From assembly GCA_947567585.1 (NCBI GenBank), contig CANONE010000037.1:1-15579 (forward strand): a DNA stretch of 15,579 nucleotides, in the 5' to 3' direction. Below, piece after piece: positions 5,562 to 12,757 of this stretch; position 1 is the first letter of the stretch, and every line of letters begins with the position of its first letter. The position numbers and the translations under genes are program-made. Source of the DNA: an uncultured Clostridia bacterium. Its GTDB lineage: Bacteria > Bacillota > Clostridia > Oscillospirales > Acutalibacteraceae. A model generated the notes under the pieces. The model was not told where the DNA came from. It worked only from the letters and a program-made list of their open reading frames with translations, and ran no database searches.

Positions 5562-5603
5562 CAGGGCGATATTTCGAAATATTCCACTGAAAAGGGAAAA
5601 CCT

Positions 5604-7133
5604 ATGGATGCTGTGAAATTGAAATCGACTCTTCGCGCCGGGGCGGGCGAGTTCCTGGCGGCCCTCTTGCTGCTCCAGCCCTTGCTGGATGTACTGTCTT
5701 TTTTCATGCAGGAGGCCGGCGCCACGCAAATCACCACTACGCTGCGCACGATTCTGCTATTTACCGTTAGCCTTTACGGCTTTTTAGCCTCGGAGAACAA
5801 GAAGCTCTATTTTGTTCTTTATGGCGTTTTGGGCGGTTTTTGGCTTTTGCATATGCTGAACTGCTTTCGTCTGGGCTACGCCAACCCGGTGGCGGATGCC
5901 GCCGAGTACCTGAAGCTGGTCCAGTTCCCGCTCTGGACGCTTTCCTTTATCACCTTGTTTCAAAGCAGAAAGGATCTGAACCTGCGGGCGGCTGGGATTT
6001 TGGCGGGGAATTTTGCGTTGATTTTGTTGGTGATCGCTCTTTCATATCTGACCGGCTCCCCCGCCTACACCTACGACATTCCCGCCAGGGGCTTTCAAAT
6101 GGGACTTTTAGGGTGGTTCGCCATTCCCAATGCCCAGAGCGCCATTGTCTCCATGCTGGTTTCGGGGCTGCTCCTCTTTGCCTGCCGCACGGAAAAGGTT
6201 TGGGGCGTGGCTTTGGCCGCCGGACTGGGGCTGGGCCTGCTCTATTTTACCGGTACGCGCCTTGCCTATTTTTCCGGTATTCTTACGGCTTTGGGATTCC
6301 TGATTTTGCTATGGCTGGCCGGGGGGCGGCAGCGGCTGTGCTGTATTCCCCTGGCTGTGGCGCTGGTGCTGCTGGCGGGTTTTAAAGGACAGTCCATTAT
6401 GGAAAAGCGGCAGGCCGTTACCGCCGACGCCTATGACAGCTACCAGGCGCAGACAGCGGAAATTATGGGAGACAGCCAGGACTTTGTCTATACAGGCGGG
6501 GATCTGCCCCCGGAGACGGAGGAAAGGATTACCCGGGTGTATGAGGAAATCTACACCCAGAAAAGCGTGTCGGGAGCCCCGCTGCTGGGGGATTTATTGG
6601 ACCGCTTCGGCACCCGGCGGGTCATGGAGGCGTATGAATACTCCACAAAAGCGCCGGTGCTGTATAACGCCCGAACAAAAAAGCTGACGGCGATGTCCCT
6701 CTTGTGGCAGGAGCAGGACTGGCTTACCCGGCTGGTGGGCTTTGAGTACGGGAAAGCCACCATTAACGGCACCAATTACGACCCGGAAAATGATTTCCCC
6801 GCCCTGCCCTACTACTATGGCTACCTGGGCACGGCTCTGTATCTCGCCTTTACCGCCTGCTTTTTACTGGCGGCGGCAGCGGGCTGCTTAAGAAATCTCC
6901 GGCGGCTTCCGGCTTTTCTCACATTGGAGCTGGGCGCCTATACCATGATGTACTGCCTGGGACTGGGCGCGGCGCAGTTTTCCGGGCAGGCGCTAAGAAA
7001 GCCCAGCGTAACCGTCTATCTGTCCTTAGCCGCGGCGGAAATCTACTGCGCCCTGCACGCCGGACAAGAGCGCAGGCTGTTCGCCCGCTACCGCCGCCGG
7101 CCGGGCGTAACGATAAAGCCCGTCCAGCCCTAA
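5604..7133 (+). CDS. Polytopic membrane protein, O-antigen ligase/polymerase family (paralogue 1)
   Basis: A 509-aa integral membrane protein with about eleven hydrophobic segments. Most lie in residues 15-262; a large hydrophilic loop (about 263-402), likely extracytoplasmic, is followed by more segments and a basic tail (RYRRRP). This topology is typical of the Wzy/WaaL O-antigen ligase superfamily, which moves or polymerises undecaprenyl-linked glycans at the outer membrane face; in a Gram-positive it would act on a capsule or wall polysaccharide. Motifs shared with the next gene are QPLLDV (25-30), FRLGY (88-92), GWFAIPNAQSAI (170-181), FTGTRLAYFS (215-224), SLLWQEQD (365-372) and ENDFPAL (395-401). 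The ATG at 5604 follows AAAGGG and matches the paralogue's N-terminus; extension upstream would overlap the promoter. No glycosyltransferases are nearby, so the substrate is unknown. Confidence 0.82.
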   Translation: MDAVKLKSTLRAGAGEFLAALLLLQPLLDVLSFFMQEAGATQITTTLRTILLFTVSLYGFLASENKKLYFVLYGVLGGFWLLHMLNCFRLGYANPVADAAEYLKLVQFPLWTLSFITLFQSRKDLNLRAAGILAGNFALILLVIALSYLTGSPAYTYDIPARGFQMGLLGWFAIPNAQSAIVSMLVSGLLLFACRTEKVWGVALAAGLGLGLLYFTGTRLAYFSGILTALGFLILLWLAGGRQRLCCIPLAVALVLLAGFKGQSIMEKRQAVTADAYDSYQAQTAEIMGDSQDFVYTGGDLPPETEERITRVYEEIYTQKSVSGAPLLGDLLDRFGTRRVMEAYEYSTKAPVLYNARTKKLTAMSLLWQEQDWLTRLVGFEYGKATINGTNYDPENDFPALPYYYGYLGTALYLAFTACFLLAAAAGCLRNLRRLPAFLTLELGAYTMMYCLGLGAAQFSGQALRKPSVTVYLSLAAAEIYCALHAGQERRLFARYRRRPGVTIKPVQP

Positions 7134-7158
7134 GGTCATAGCGAAGGAGGCGTTTTTG

Positions 7159-8802
7159 TTGCAAAAAATAAAGGATTTTCTGGAGCCAAAGCTCCCTGGG
7201 ATTGTGCTGGCGCTGGTAGCCATACAGCCCCTTCTGGATGTGTTTTCCTACTTTCTCAATCAGCGGGGAAGCAATACCGTCTCTACCCTTTTGCGGTTCG
7301 CCATGCTGGGCGCAGCGGCGCTTTTAGGCTTTCTGCTCAGCGGCAGAAAGCGGGTTTATCTGATTTTGTACGGGGCGGTGGCGCTCTTCTGGCTGGCTCA
7401 TGTACTCAACCACTTCCGGGTGGGCTATATCTCGGTAATAGGGGACACGGCCAACTTTATGCGGACCCTTAACTTCCCCATTTTTGCCTTGACCTTTATT
7501 ACCATCCTCACCCAAAGGCCGGAGCTGCGCGGGTACTTTTATCAGGGCGTGGCCATAGCCTTTGGAGGGATTCTTCTCTTCACCGCCCTGCCCTGGCTGA
7601 TGGGCCAGCCGGTATACACCTACAGCGAGCTGGAACTGGGCGTGTTGGGCTGGTTCGTGACCCCCAGCGCCCAAAGCGCTATTATTGTGCTGACAGCGCC
7701 GTTTTTCATCTACTGGGCCTATCAGACCGGCCGCTATCCTGTGTACCTTGCCTGCGCGGCGCTGGCTTTGGCGCTGATGTTCGTTACAGGCACAAAGCTG
7801 AATTTCTACTCCATCTTTATTGTGGCCGGGGGCTTTATGTTCCTATTTGCCATTCAGCTGGGGAAAAAATCTCTCAAGTATGTGCTGCCCCTGGTAGCCC
7901 TGCTGGGGCTGGTGGTGGTCTTCAGAGGCTATTCCCCGGTGACGATCCGCAACGGCATGTCGGTTTTTTCCCAGAACGAATACGGCTCCCGAATTGAGGA
8001 GAGCTTGGAAAACAGCGGCGCGGACGAAGATGTGATGGAGATGATTAAAAGCGGCGGACAGAACCCGGCGGAGGACGAAAACAAACCTGTCACCCCGCCG
8101 GAAAAGCTGCGGGAGAAGCTGCGGCAGAGCCTGATGGGCGTTTACACGGACGAGAATATATACGGCTGGCTGCTGAACAATATGAACCAGCGCTTTGGAG
8201 TGTATAATGTGATGGCGGGGTATCATTACGCCACCACGCCCAGCGTTCTTTCGGATTTCCGCCAGCATAAGAGCTACTATGCTCAGCTGCTGTGGAATGA
8301 ACAGGACACGCTTACGAAAGCGCTGGGCTGCGAATACAACGACTTTCTGGACGGAGAGAAGATTTACGACTTGGAAAACGACTTTCCGGCCATCTTTTAC
8401 ACAGCCGGCTGGCTGGGCTTCGCGCTGTATATGGCCTTTCTGGGCATATTTGTGGCGGCAATTTTCCGCGCCTTTTTCAGGGAGGTCCGGCAGGGTATGG
8501 CGGAAGCCGCGAAGGGCGGCCGCAAGGGACCCCGGCTGTGGCTGCGCGGCTTTTGGTTGGGGCTTCGGAGTTTTCTTACTGTGGAGGTAGGCGCCGCCGG
8601 CATGAGCTTTTTGCTGGCTGTCATTGCCGCCCAGATCTCCGGCAATGTTCTGCGCCGCCCCAATGTAACCATCTATTTCGCCATCTCCGCGGCCTGCCTG
8701 ACCAGCGTGACGCGGGGGGCCCGCCTGCCGGTTCGGTGGGATCGGAGCAATCCCCGCCGGGGGGCCTCCCCGCGCAAAGCCTTGCGCTGCTTCGGGAAAT
8801 AA
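7159..8802 (+). CDS. Polytopic membrane protein, O-antigen ligase/polymerase family (paralogue 2)
   Basis: A 547-aa homologue of the preceding protein, sharing QPLLDVFSYF (23-32), FRVGY (86-90), GWFVTPSAQSAI (164-175), VTGTKLNFYS (209-218), LLWNEQD (377-383) and ENDFPAI (406-412). The extracytoplasmic loop (about 257-414) is longer and has an acidic, Pro-rich insert. A basic cytoplasmic insert (about 441-465) and an Arg-rich C-terminus (about 519-547) are extra. The start is TTG: GAAGGAGG (7143-7150) lies 8 nt before the TTG at 7159 (another TTG at 7156 is 5 nt away). The 25-nt gap after paralogue 1 implies an operon. Divergence across the whole length points to an old duplication and separate or paired roles in one glycan pathway. 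Confidence 0.82.
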   Translation: MQKIKDFLEPKLPGIVLALVAIQPLLDVFSYFLNQRGSNTVSTLLRFAMLGAAALLGFLLSGRKRVYLILYGAVALFWLAHVLNHFRVGYISVIGDTANFMRTLNFPIFALTFITILTQRPELRGYFYQGVAIAFGGILLFTALPWLMGQPVYTYSELELGVLGWFVTPSAQSAIIVLTAPFFIYWAYQTGRYPVYLACAALALALMFVTGTKLNFYSIFIVAGGFMFLFAIQLGKKSLKYVLPLVALLGLVVVFRGYSPVTIRNGMSVFSQNEYGSRIEESLENSGADEDVMEMIKSGGQNPAEDENKPVTPPEKLREKLRQSLMGVYTDENIYGWLLNNMNQRFGVYNVMAGYHYATTPSVLSDFRQHKSYYAQLLWNEQDTLTKALGCEYNDFLDGEKIYDLENDFPAIFYTAGWLGFALYMAFLGIFVAAIFRAFFREVRQGMAEAAKGGRKGPRLWLRGFWLGLRSFLTVEVGAAGMSFLLAVIAAQISGNVLRRPNVTIYFAISAACLTSVTRGARLPVRWDRSNPRRGASPRKALRCFGK

Positions 8803-8903
8803 CCAAGGCTTATCCGGCGCGGGCTCAGACCGGGAGGGAAGCTTGCCGTCGTTTTAAGCAATGCATTGAGCCAACAAAAGCAAAGCACAGAGAGGTGAAC
8901 GCA

Positions 8904-10619
8904 ATGCTGTATGGAATCGCGGTATCAGAGGGAATAGGATTAGGCAGGGTGATGCACCTGGGAGAGGACCGGTTTGAATATGCCCAATCCAGGAAAAACG
9001 GAGCCTCGGAAGAGCGGGAGCGCTTTCAGCAGGCCGTGGGCGCGTTTCGGGCCAATACCGCCGCCCAGATGGATTTGCTGCGGCTTTCCGCCGGCCTGGA
9101 GGATGCGCGGATCCTGGAATGCCACATCCAGATGGTAAGCGACCCGGTGTTTCAGGAAGAGATAGAGACGCGTATCGACCAGGGGCGCTGTGCGGAAGCG
9201 GCGCTAAAGGAAGTCTGCGACAATTATATCGAAGCCTTTTCCCAGTCCCACGACGAGTTGACCCGGCTGCGGGCCGAGGATATCCGGGACATGTGTACGG
9301 CGCTTTTGTGCGTGCTTTTGGGGGTGGAAAAGGCCGACTTAGGCAGGGCTCCAAAAGGGACTGTTCTCGTTACCAAGGAGCTAAGCCCTTCTGTTATGTC
9401 CAGTATTGACAAGGATAAAATCGTGGCCATTGTCTCGGAAAGGGGGGGCATGACCTCTCACGCCTCCATTTTGGCCCGGGCCATGGGCGTGCCCACTGTG
9501 TGCGGAGCTGCGGGCGCTGTAAGCCGCCTGCGGGAGGGCGCCTTTGTGATTGTGGACGGAGTCCGGGGAGAGGTCCTCTCGTCCCCGACCCAGGAGCAGG
9601 TGGAGGAATACCACCGCCGCCGAGAGGCCGCTTTGGAGGAACGCCGGAGAATGAAGCATTTTCTTCACCGGGAGACACGCTCCGCCAGCGGGAGGCCATA
9701 TAAAATTTATTGCAACATAAGTATGCCCGGCGGGGCCGCCCGGACCATAGAGGCCGGAGGCGAAGGCGTGGGGCTGTTCCGGACAGAATACTTATATATG
9801 AACTGCCAAATCCCCCCCAGCGAGGAAGAGCAGCTTCGAGCTTATTCGCAAACAGTAAAGGCTCTGGGAGAAAAGCCGCTGGTTATCCGCACCTTGGACA
9901 TCGGCGGCGACAAGCAGGCCGCCTGCCTGGGGCTGGAGCGGGAGGAAAATCCTTTTTTGGGGCTCAGGGGCATTCGGTGGTGTCTGGAAAATCGAGACCT
10001 GTTTTTGGATCAGCTGCGGGCTATTTTACGGGCGGCCGCCCAGGGGGATGTGCGCATCATGCTGCCCATGGTTTCCTCTCTGGAGGAGCTGTGGGAGACT
10101 CGGAAGCTGCTGGCCGAGGCCAGCAGCCAGCTGGAGGAAAGGGGCCAGCCCCATGGCGGCAAGGTGCCGGTGGGCGTGATGATTGAGACGCCGGCGGCGG
10201 TCATCACGGCGGACCGGCTCGCTAAGGAGGCGGACTTCTTCAGTATAGGCAGCAACGACCTGGTAGGCTATACCATGGCCTGCGAGCGGGGCAGCGCCAA
10301 GGTGGCGGAGCTCTATTCGCCCTTTCAGCCGGCAGTGCTGCGGGCATTGCGGCATGTTATCCGCACCGCCCGGGAAAATGGAATCCCGGTGACCATCTGC
10401 GGCGAAGCCGCCGCCGACCCGCGGCTGGTCCCGCTGCTGATGGCCTTTGGAATCAACGGCTTTAGCGTGTCCATCGCGTCGGTTTTGGCGGTACGGCAGG
10501 CGGTGGCGCAGTGGAAAGAAGAGGACGCGGTCAATTTGGAGGAAAAGGCTCTCTCCAAAAAAACCGAACGAGAGGTCATCGAGCTCCTAGCCCAACGGAG
10601 CCCCCGCCCGCTTCCTTAA
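8904..10619 (+). CDS. ptsI: PTS enzyme I (phosphoenolpyruvate-protein phosphotransferase), divergent
   Basis: A 571-aa enzyme I of standard length. It takes phosphate from PEP onto a His and passes it to HPr to power sugar uptake. The phosphorylated His is H186 in GGMTSHASILAR; most enzymes I have GGRTSHTAI, so the Arg is Met here. The PEP-binding barrel has LFRTEYLY (291-298), LDIGGDKQ (331-338), NPFLGLRGIR (349-358), MLPMVSS (386-392) and SIGSNDL (447-453, usually SIGTNDL). The catalytic Cys is C499 in CGEAAAD. I chose the ATG at 8904 (AGAGGTG 6 nt upstream), which gives the family N-terminus; the open frame extends far upstream but overlaps the previous gene. No ptsH or sugar EII gene is adjacent. 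It might serve a regulatory or DAK-type relay, but that is inference. Confidence 0.93.
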   Translation: MLYGIAVSEGIGLGRVMHLGEDRFEYAQSRKNGASEERERFQQAVGAFRANTAAQMDLLRLSAGLEDARILECHIQMVSDPVFQEEIETRIDQGRCAEAALKEVCDNYIEAFSQSHDELTRLRAEDIRDMCTALLCVLLGVEKADLGRAPKGTVLVTKELSPSVMSSIDKDKIVAIVSERGGMTSHASILARAMGVPTVCGAAGAVSRLREGAFVIVDGVRGEVLSSPTQEQVEEYHRRREAALEERRRMKHFLHRETRSASGRPYKIYCNISMPGGAARTIEAGGEGVGLFRTEYLYMNCQIPPSEEEQLRAYSQTVKALGEKPLVIRTLDIGGDKQAACLGLEREENPFLGLRGIRWCLENRDLFLDQLRAILRAAAQGDVRIMLPMVSSLEELWETRKLLAEASSQLEERGQPHGGKVPVGVMIETPAAVITADRLAKEADFFSIGSNDLVGYTMACERGSAKVAELYSPFQPAVLRALRHVIRTARENGIPVTICGEAAADPRLVPLLMAFGINGFSVSIASVLAVRQAVAQWKEEDAVNLEEKALSKKTEREVIELLAQRSPRPLP

Positions 10620-10641
10620 GGCTAACCTTAACAAGCCCCCC

Positions 10642-10670
10642 TTGGCAAACAGGGAAAAAAGTGGTATAAT
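10642..10670 (+). promoter_or_regulatory. Sigma-A promoter of bipA
   Basis: TTGGCA (10642-10647), 17 bp, then a perfect TATAAT (10665-10670), about 50 nt before the ATG at 10722. Confidence 0.82.
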
Positions 10671-10721
10671 AGACAGTTGGTGAAAGAATAGATTGCAGGG
10701 TAGAAAGGAATGCAAAAGCCA

Positions 10722-12554
10722 ATGGGAATCAGGAATGATCTGAGAAATGTGGCCATAATCGCGCATGTTGATCACGGAAAGACGACTTTAGTGGACCAGC
10801 TTCTTCGGCAGAGCGGGATTTTCCGCGCCAACGAGGCTGTGGCCGAGCGGGTAATGGACTCCGGCGACCTGGAACGGGAGCGGGGGATTACCATTCTCTC
10901 CAAAAACACGGCTGTAAAATATAAGGATACAAAAATCAACATTGTGGACACCCCCGGCCACGCGGATTTTGGCGGAGAGGTGGAACGGGTGCTGATGATG
11001 GTGGACGGGGTCCTGCTGCTGGTGGACGCCTTTGAGGGCTGTATGCCCCAGACCCGCTTTGTGCTGAAAAAGGCCCTGGGCTTAGGTAAGAAGCCCCTGG
11101 TGGTGCTGAATAAAATCGACCGGCCCGGCGCACGGCCCGCCGAGGTGGTAGACGAGGTGCTGGATCTCTTTATTGAGCTGGGGGCCAACGACGACCAGCT
11201 GGAGTTCCCGGTGGCCTACTGCTCCGCCCGGGAGGGCTATGCCACGCTGGACCCCAACGTCCCCGGTACGGACATGGGGCCGCTGTTTGAGATGATCCTA
11301 AAGGAGGTCCCCGCGCCGGAGGGCGATCTGGAGGGGCCCACGCAGATCCTTTTTTCCAATATCGACTACGACGACTATGTGGGCCGGATCGGTATCGGCC
11401 GGGTGGAGCGGGGCCAGGTAAAGGCGGGCCAGCCGGTGGCCATCTGCGGAGGCGGCGAGGAGGGCCACGCCAATGCCCGGGTAGCCAAGCTCTACCAATT
11501 CGAGGGCCTCAAGCGGGTAGAGGCGGAATCGGCGCAGCTGGGAGACATTGTAGCGGTGTCGGGGATTACAGGGCTAAACATCGGGCAGACGGCCTGCGCC
11601 ATAGACTGCATAGAGCCCTTGCCTTTTGTGAAGATCGACGAACCCACTGTCTCCATGATGTTTAAGGTGAACGACTCCCCCTTTGCCGGAAGAGAGGGAA
11701 AATTCGTCACATCCCGGAACCTTCGGGACCGGCTTTTCAAAGAGGTGGAGACCAATGTGGCCATGCGGGTGGAGGAAACGGACAGCATGGATACCTTTAA
11801 GGTCTCTGGCCGGGGGGAACTGCACCTCTCCATCCTCATTGAGCAGATGCGCCGCCAGGGCTATGAGTTCCAGGTATCGCCGCCCTCGGTGATTTTTAAA
11901 GAAAAGGACGGCAAAAAGCTGGAACCCATGGAGCTTTTGATGATTGAGACCCCGGACAGCTATGTGGGGGCGGTGATGGAGAAGATTGGGGCCAGAAAGG
12001 CGGAGCTGATCAACATGGGCGCCCGGGAAGGGGGCATGACCCATATGGAGTTTAAAATCCCTGCCCGCTGCTTAATGGGCTACCGCTCTGAGTTCCTTAC
12101 CGACACCAACGGCAACGGCATCATGAACCATGTTTTCGACGGCTACGAGCCCTTCAAGGGAGACATTTTCCAGCGGCAGCAGGGCTCTCTGGTGGCCTTT
12201 GAAGCCGGAGAAGCCACGGCCTACGGCTTATTCTACGCCCAGGACCGGGGCCGGATGTTCATCGGGCCCGGCGTGGAGGTCTACGAGGGTATGATCGTGG
12301 GCGCGAACCCCAAAACCGAGGATATCGTGGTAAACGTCTGCAAAAAGAAGCATGCCACCAACACCCGGTCTTCCGGCGCGGACGAAGCCCTAAAGCTCAC
12401 CCCTCATTCTGTCTTAAGCTTAGAGCAGTGCCTGGAGTTCATTACCGAAGACGAATACGTGGAGGTTACCCCCCAAAGCGTCCGCATGCGCAAAGCCATC
12501 CTCTCCCATGAACAGCGGATGAAACAGCAAAGCCGCAAGAAGAACCAAGCCTGA
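10722..12554 (+). CDS. typA: Ribosome-associated GTPase BipA/TypA
   Basis: A 610-aa translational GTPase that binds the ribosome and supports 50S assembly and stress adaptation, especially in the cold. G-domain motifs are AHVDHGKTT (14-22), RGITI (54-58), DTPGH (76-80) and NKID (130-133). Beta-barrel, EF-G-like III and V domains and the BipA C-terminal domain follow in order, with family signatures SGRGELHLSILIEQMRR and KIPARCLMGYRSEF. I chose the ATG at 10722 because MGIRNDLRN matches the usual N-terminus and AAGGA (10705-10709) lies 12 nt upstream; the ATG at 10710 directly abuts that Shine-Dalgarno. It has its own promoter and no clear terminator; a GAGAC/GTCTC hairpin at 12561-12573 lacks a T tract. 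Confidence 0.97.
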   Translation: MGIRNDLRNVAIIAHVDHGKTTLVDQLLRQSGIFRANEAVAERVMDSGDLERERGITILSKNTAVKYKDTKINIVDTPGHADFGGEVERVLMMVDGVLLLVDAFEGCMPQTRFVLKKALGLGKKPLVVLNKIDRPGARPAEVVDEVLDLFIELGANDDQLEFPVAYCSAREGYATLDPNVPGTDMGPLFEMILKEVPAPEGDLEGPTQILFSNIDYDDYVGRIGIGRVERGQVKAGQPVAICGGGEEGHANARVAKLYQFEGLKRVEAESAQLGDIVAVSGITGLNIGQTACAIDCIEPLPFVKIDEPTVSMMFKVNDSPFAGREGKFVTSRNLRDRLFKEVETNVAMRVEETDSMDTFKVSGRGELHLSILIEQMRRQGYEFQVSPPSVIFKEKDGKKLEPMELLMIETPDSYVGAVMEKIGARKAELINMGAREGGMTHMEFKIPARCLMGYRSEFLTDTNGNGIMNHVFDGYEPFKGDIFQRQQGSLVAFEAGEATAYGLFYAQDRGRMFIGPGVEVYEGMIVGANPKTEDIVVNVCKKKHATNTRSSGADEALKLTPHSVLSLEQCLEFITEDEYVEVTPQSVRMRKAILSHEQRMKQQSRKKNQA

Positions 12555-12586
12555 GGCCGGGAGACGCTGTCTCGCTCCGCCACCTT

Positions 12587-12616
12587 TTGAAAAATGTGGA
12601 CGAAAGTTTTTATCTT
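12587..12616 (+). promoter_or_regulatory. Weak candidate promoter upstream of the exonuclease-PgeF gene
   Basis: TTGAAA (12587-12592), 18 bp, then TATCTT (12611-12616; four of six consensus bases), inside an AT-rich patch of the 203-nt gap after bipA. A perfect TTGACA at 12617 has no -10 at the right distance. Read-through from bipA is the alternative. Confidence 0.28.
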
Positions 12617-12757
12617 TTGACAATTTTTGGGGTTTTGAACCGTTGGCTTGGCGGAGGGGGCGGGGAAATTTCGTGAAGACTGGGCAGGAGACCGCGCAGT
12701 GCCGGTTGAACCGGCAGGCGAAAAGAGCCCGCGGCCTTAAGAAAGGAGGCGCCGGAC

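Noticed and set aside
5433..5603. Extension of O-antigen-ligase-like paralogue 1 upstream
   Set aside because: It would run through the terminator at 5436-5474 and the promoter at 5533-5561. The ATG at 5604 matches the paralogue's N-terminus.
8538..8903. Long N-terminal extension of enzyme I overlapping the previous gene
   Set aside because: The overlapping part is a frame shadow of paralogue 2. The ATG at 8904 has a good Shine-Dalgarno and gives the standard enzyme I N-terminus and length.
10616..10631. TTAAGG-CTAA-CCTTAA palindrome at the ptsI stop as a terminator
   Set aside because: The stem is AT-rich and short and is followed by CAAGCCCC with no T tract.
12617..12645. Perfect -35 TTGACA upstream of the exonuclease-PgeF gene
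   Set aside because: No -10-like hexamer occurs 15-19 bp downstream (the sequence there is around CCGTTG).
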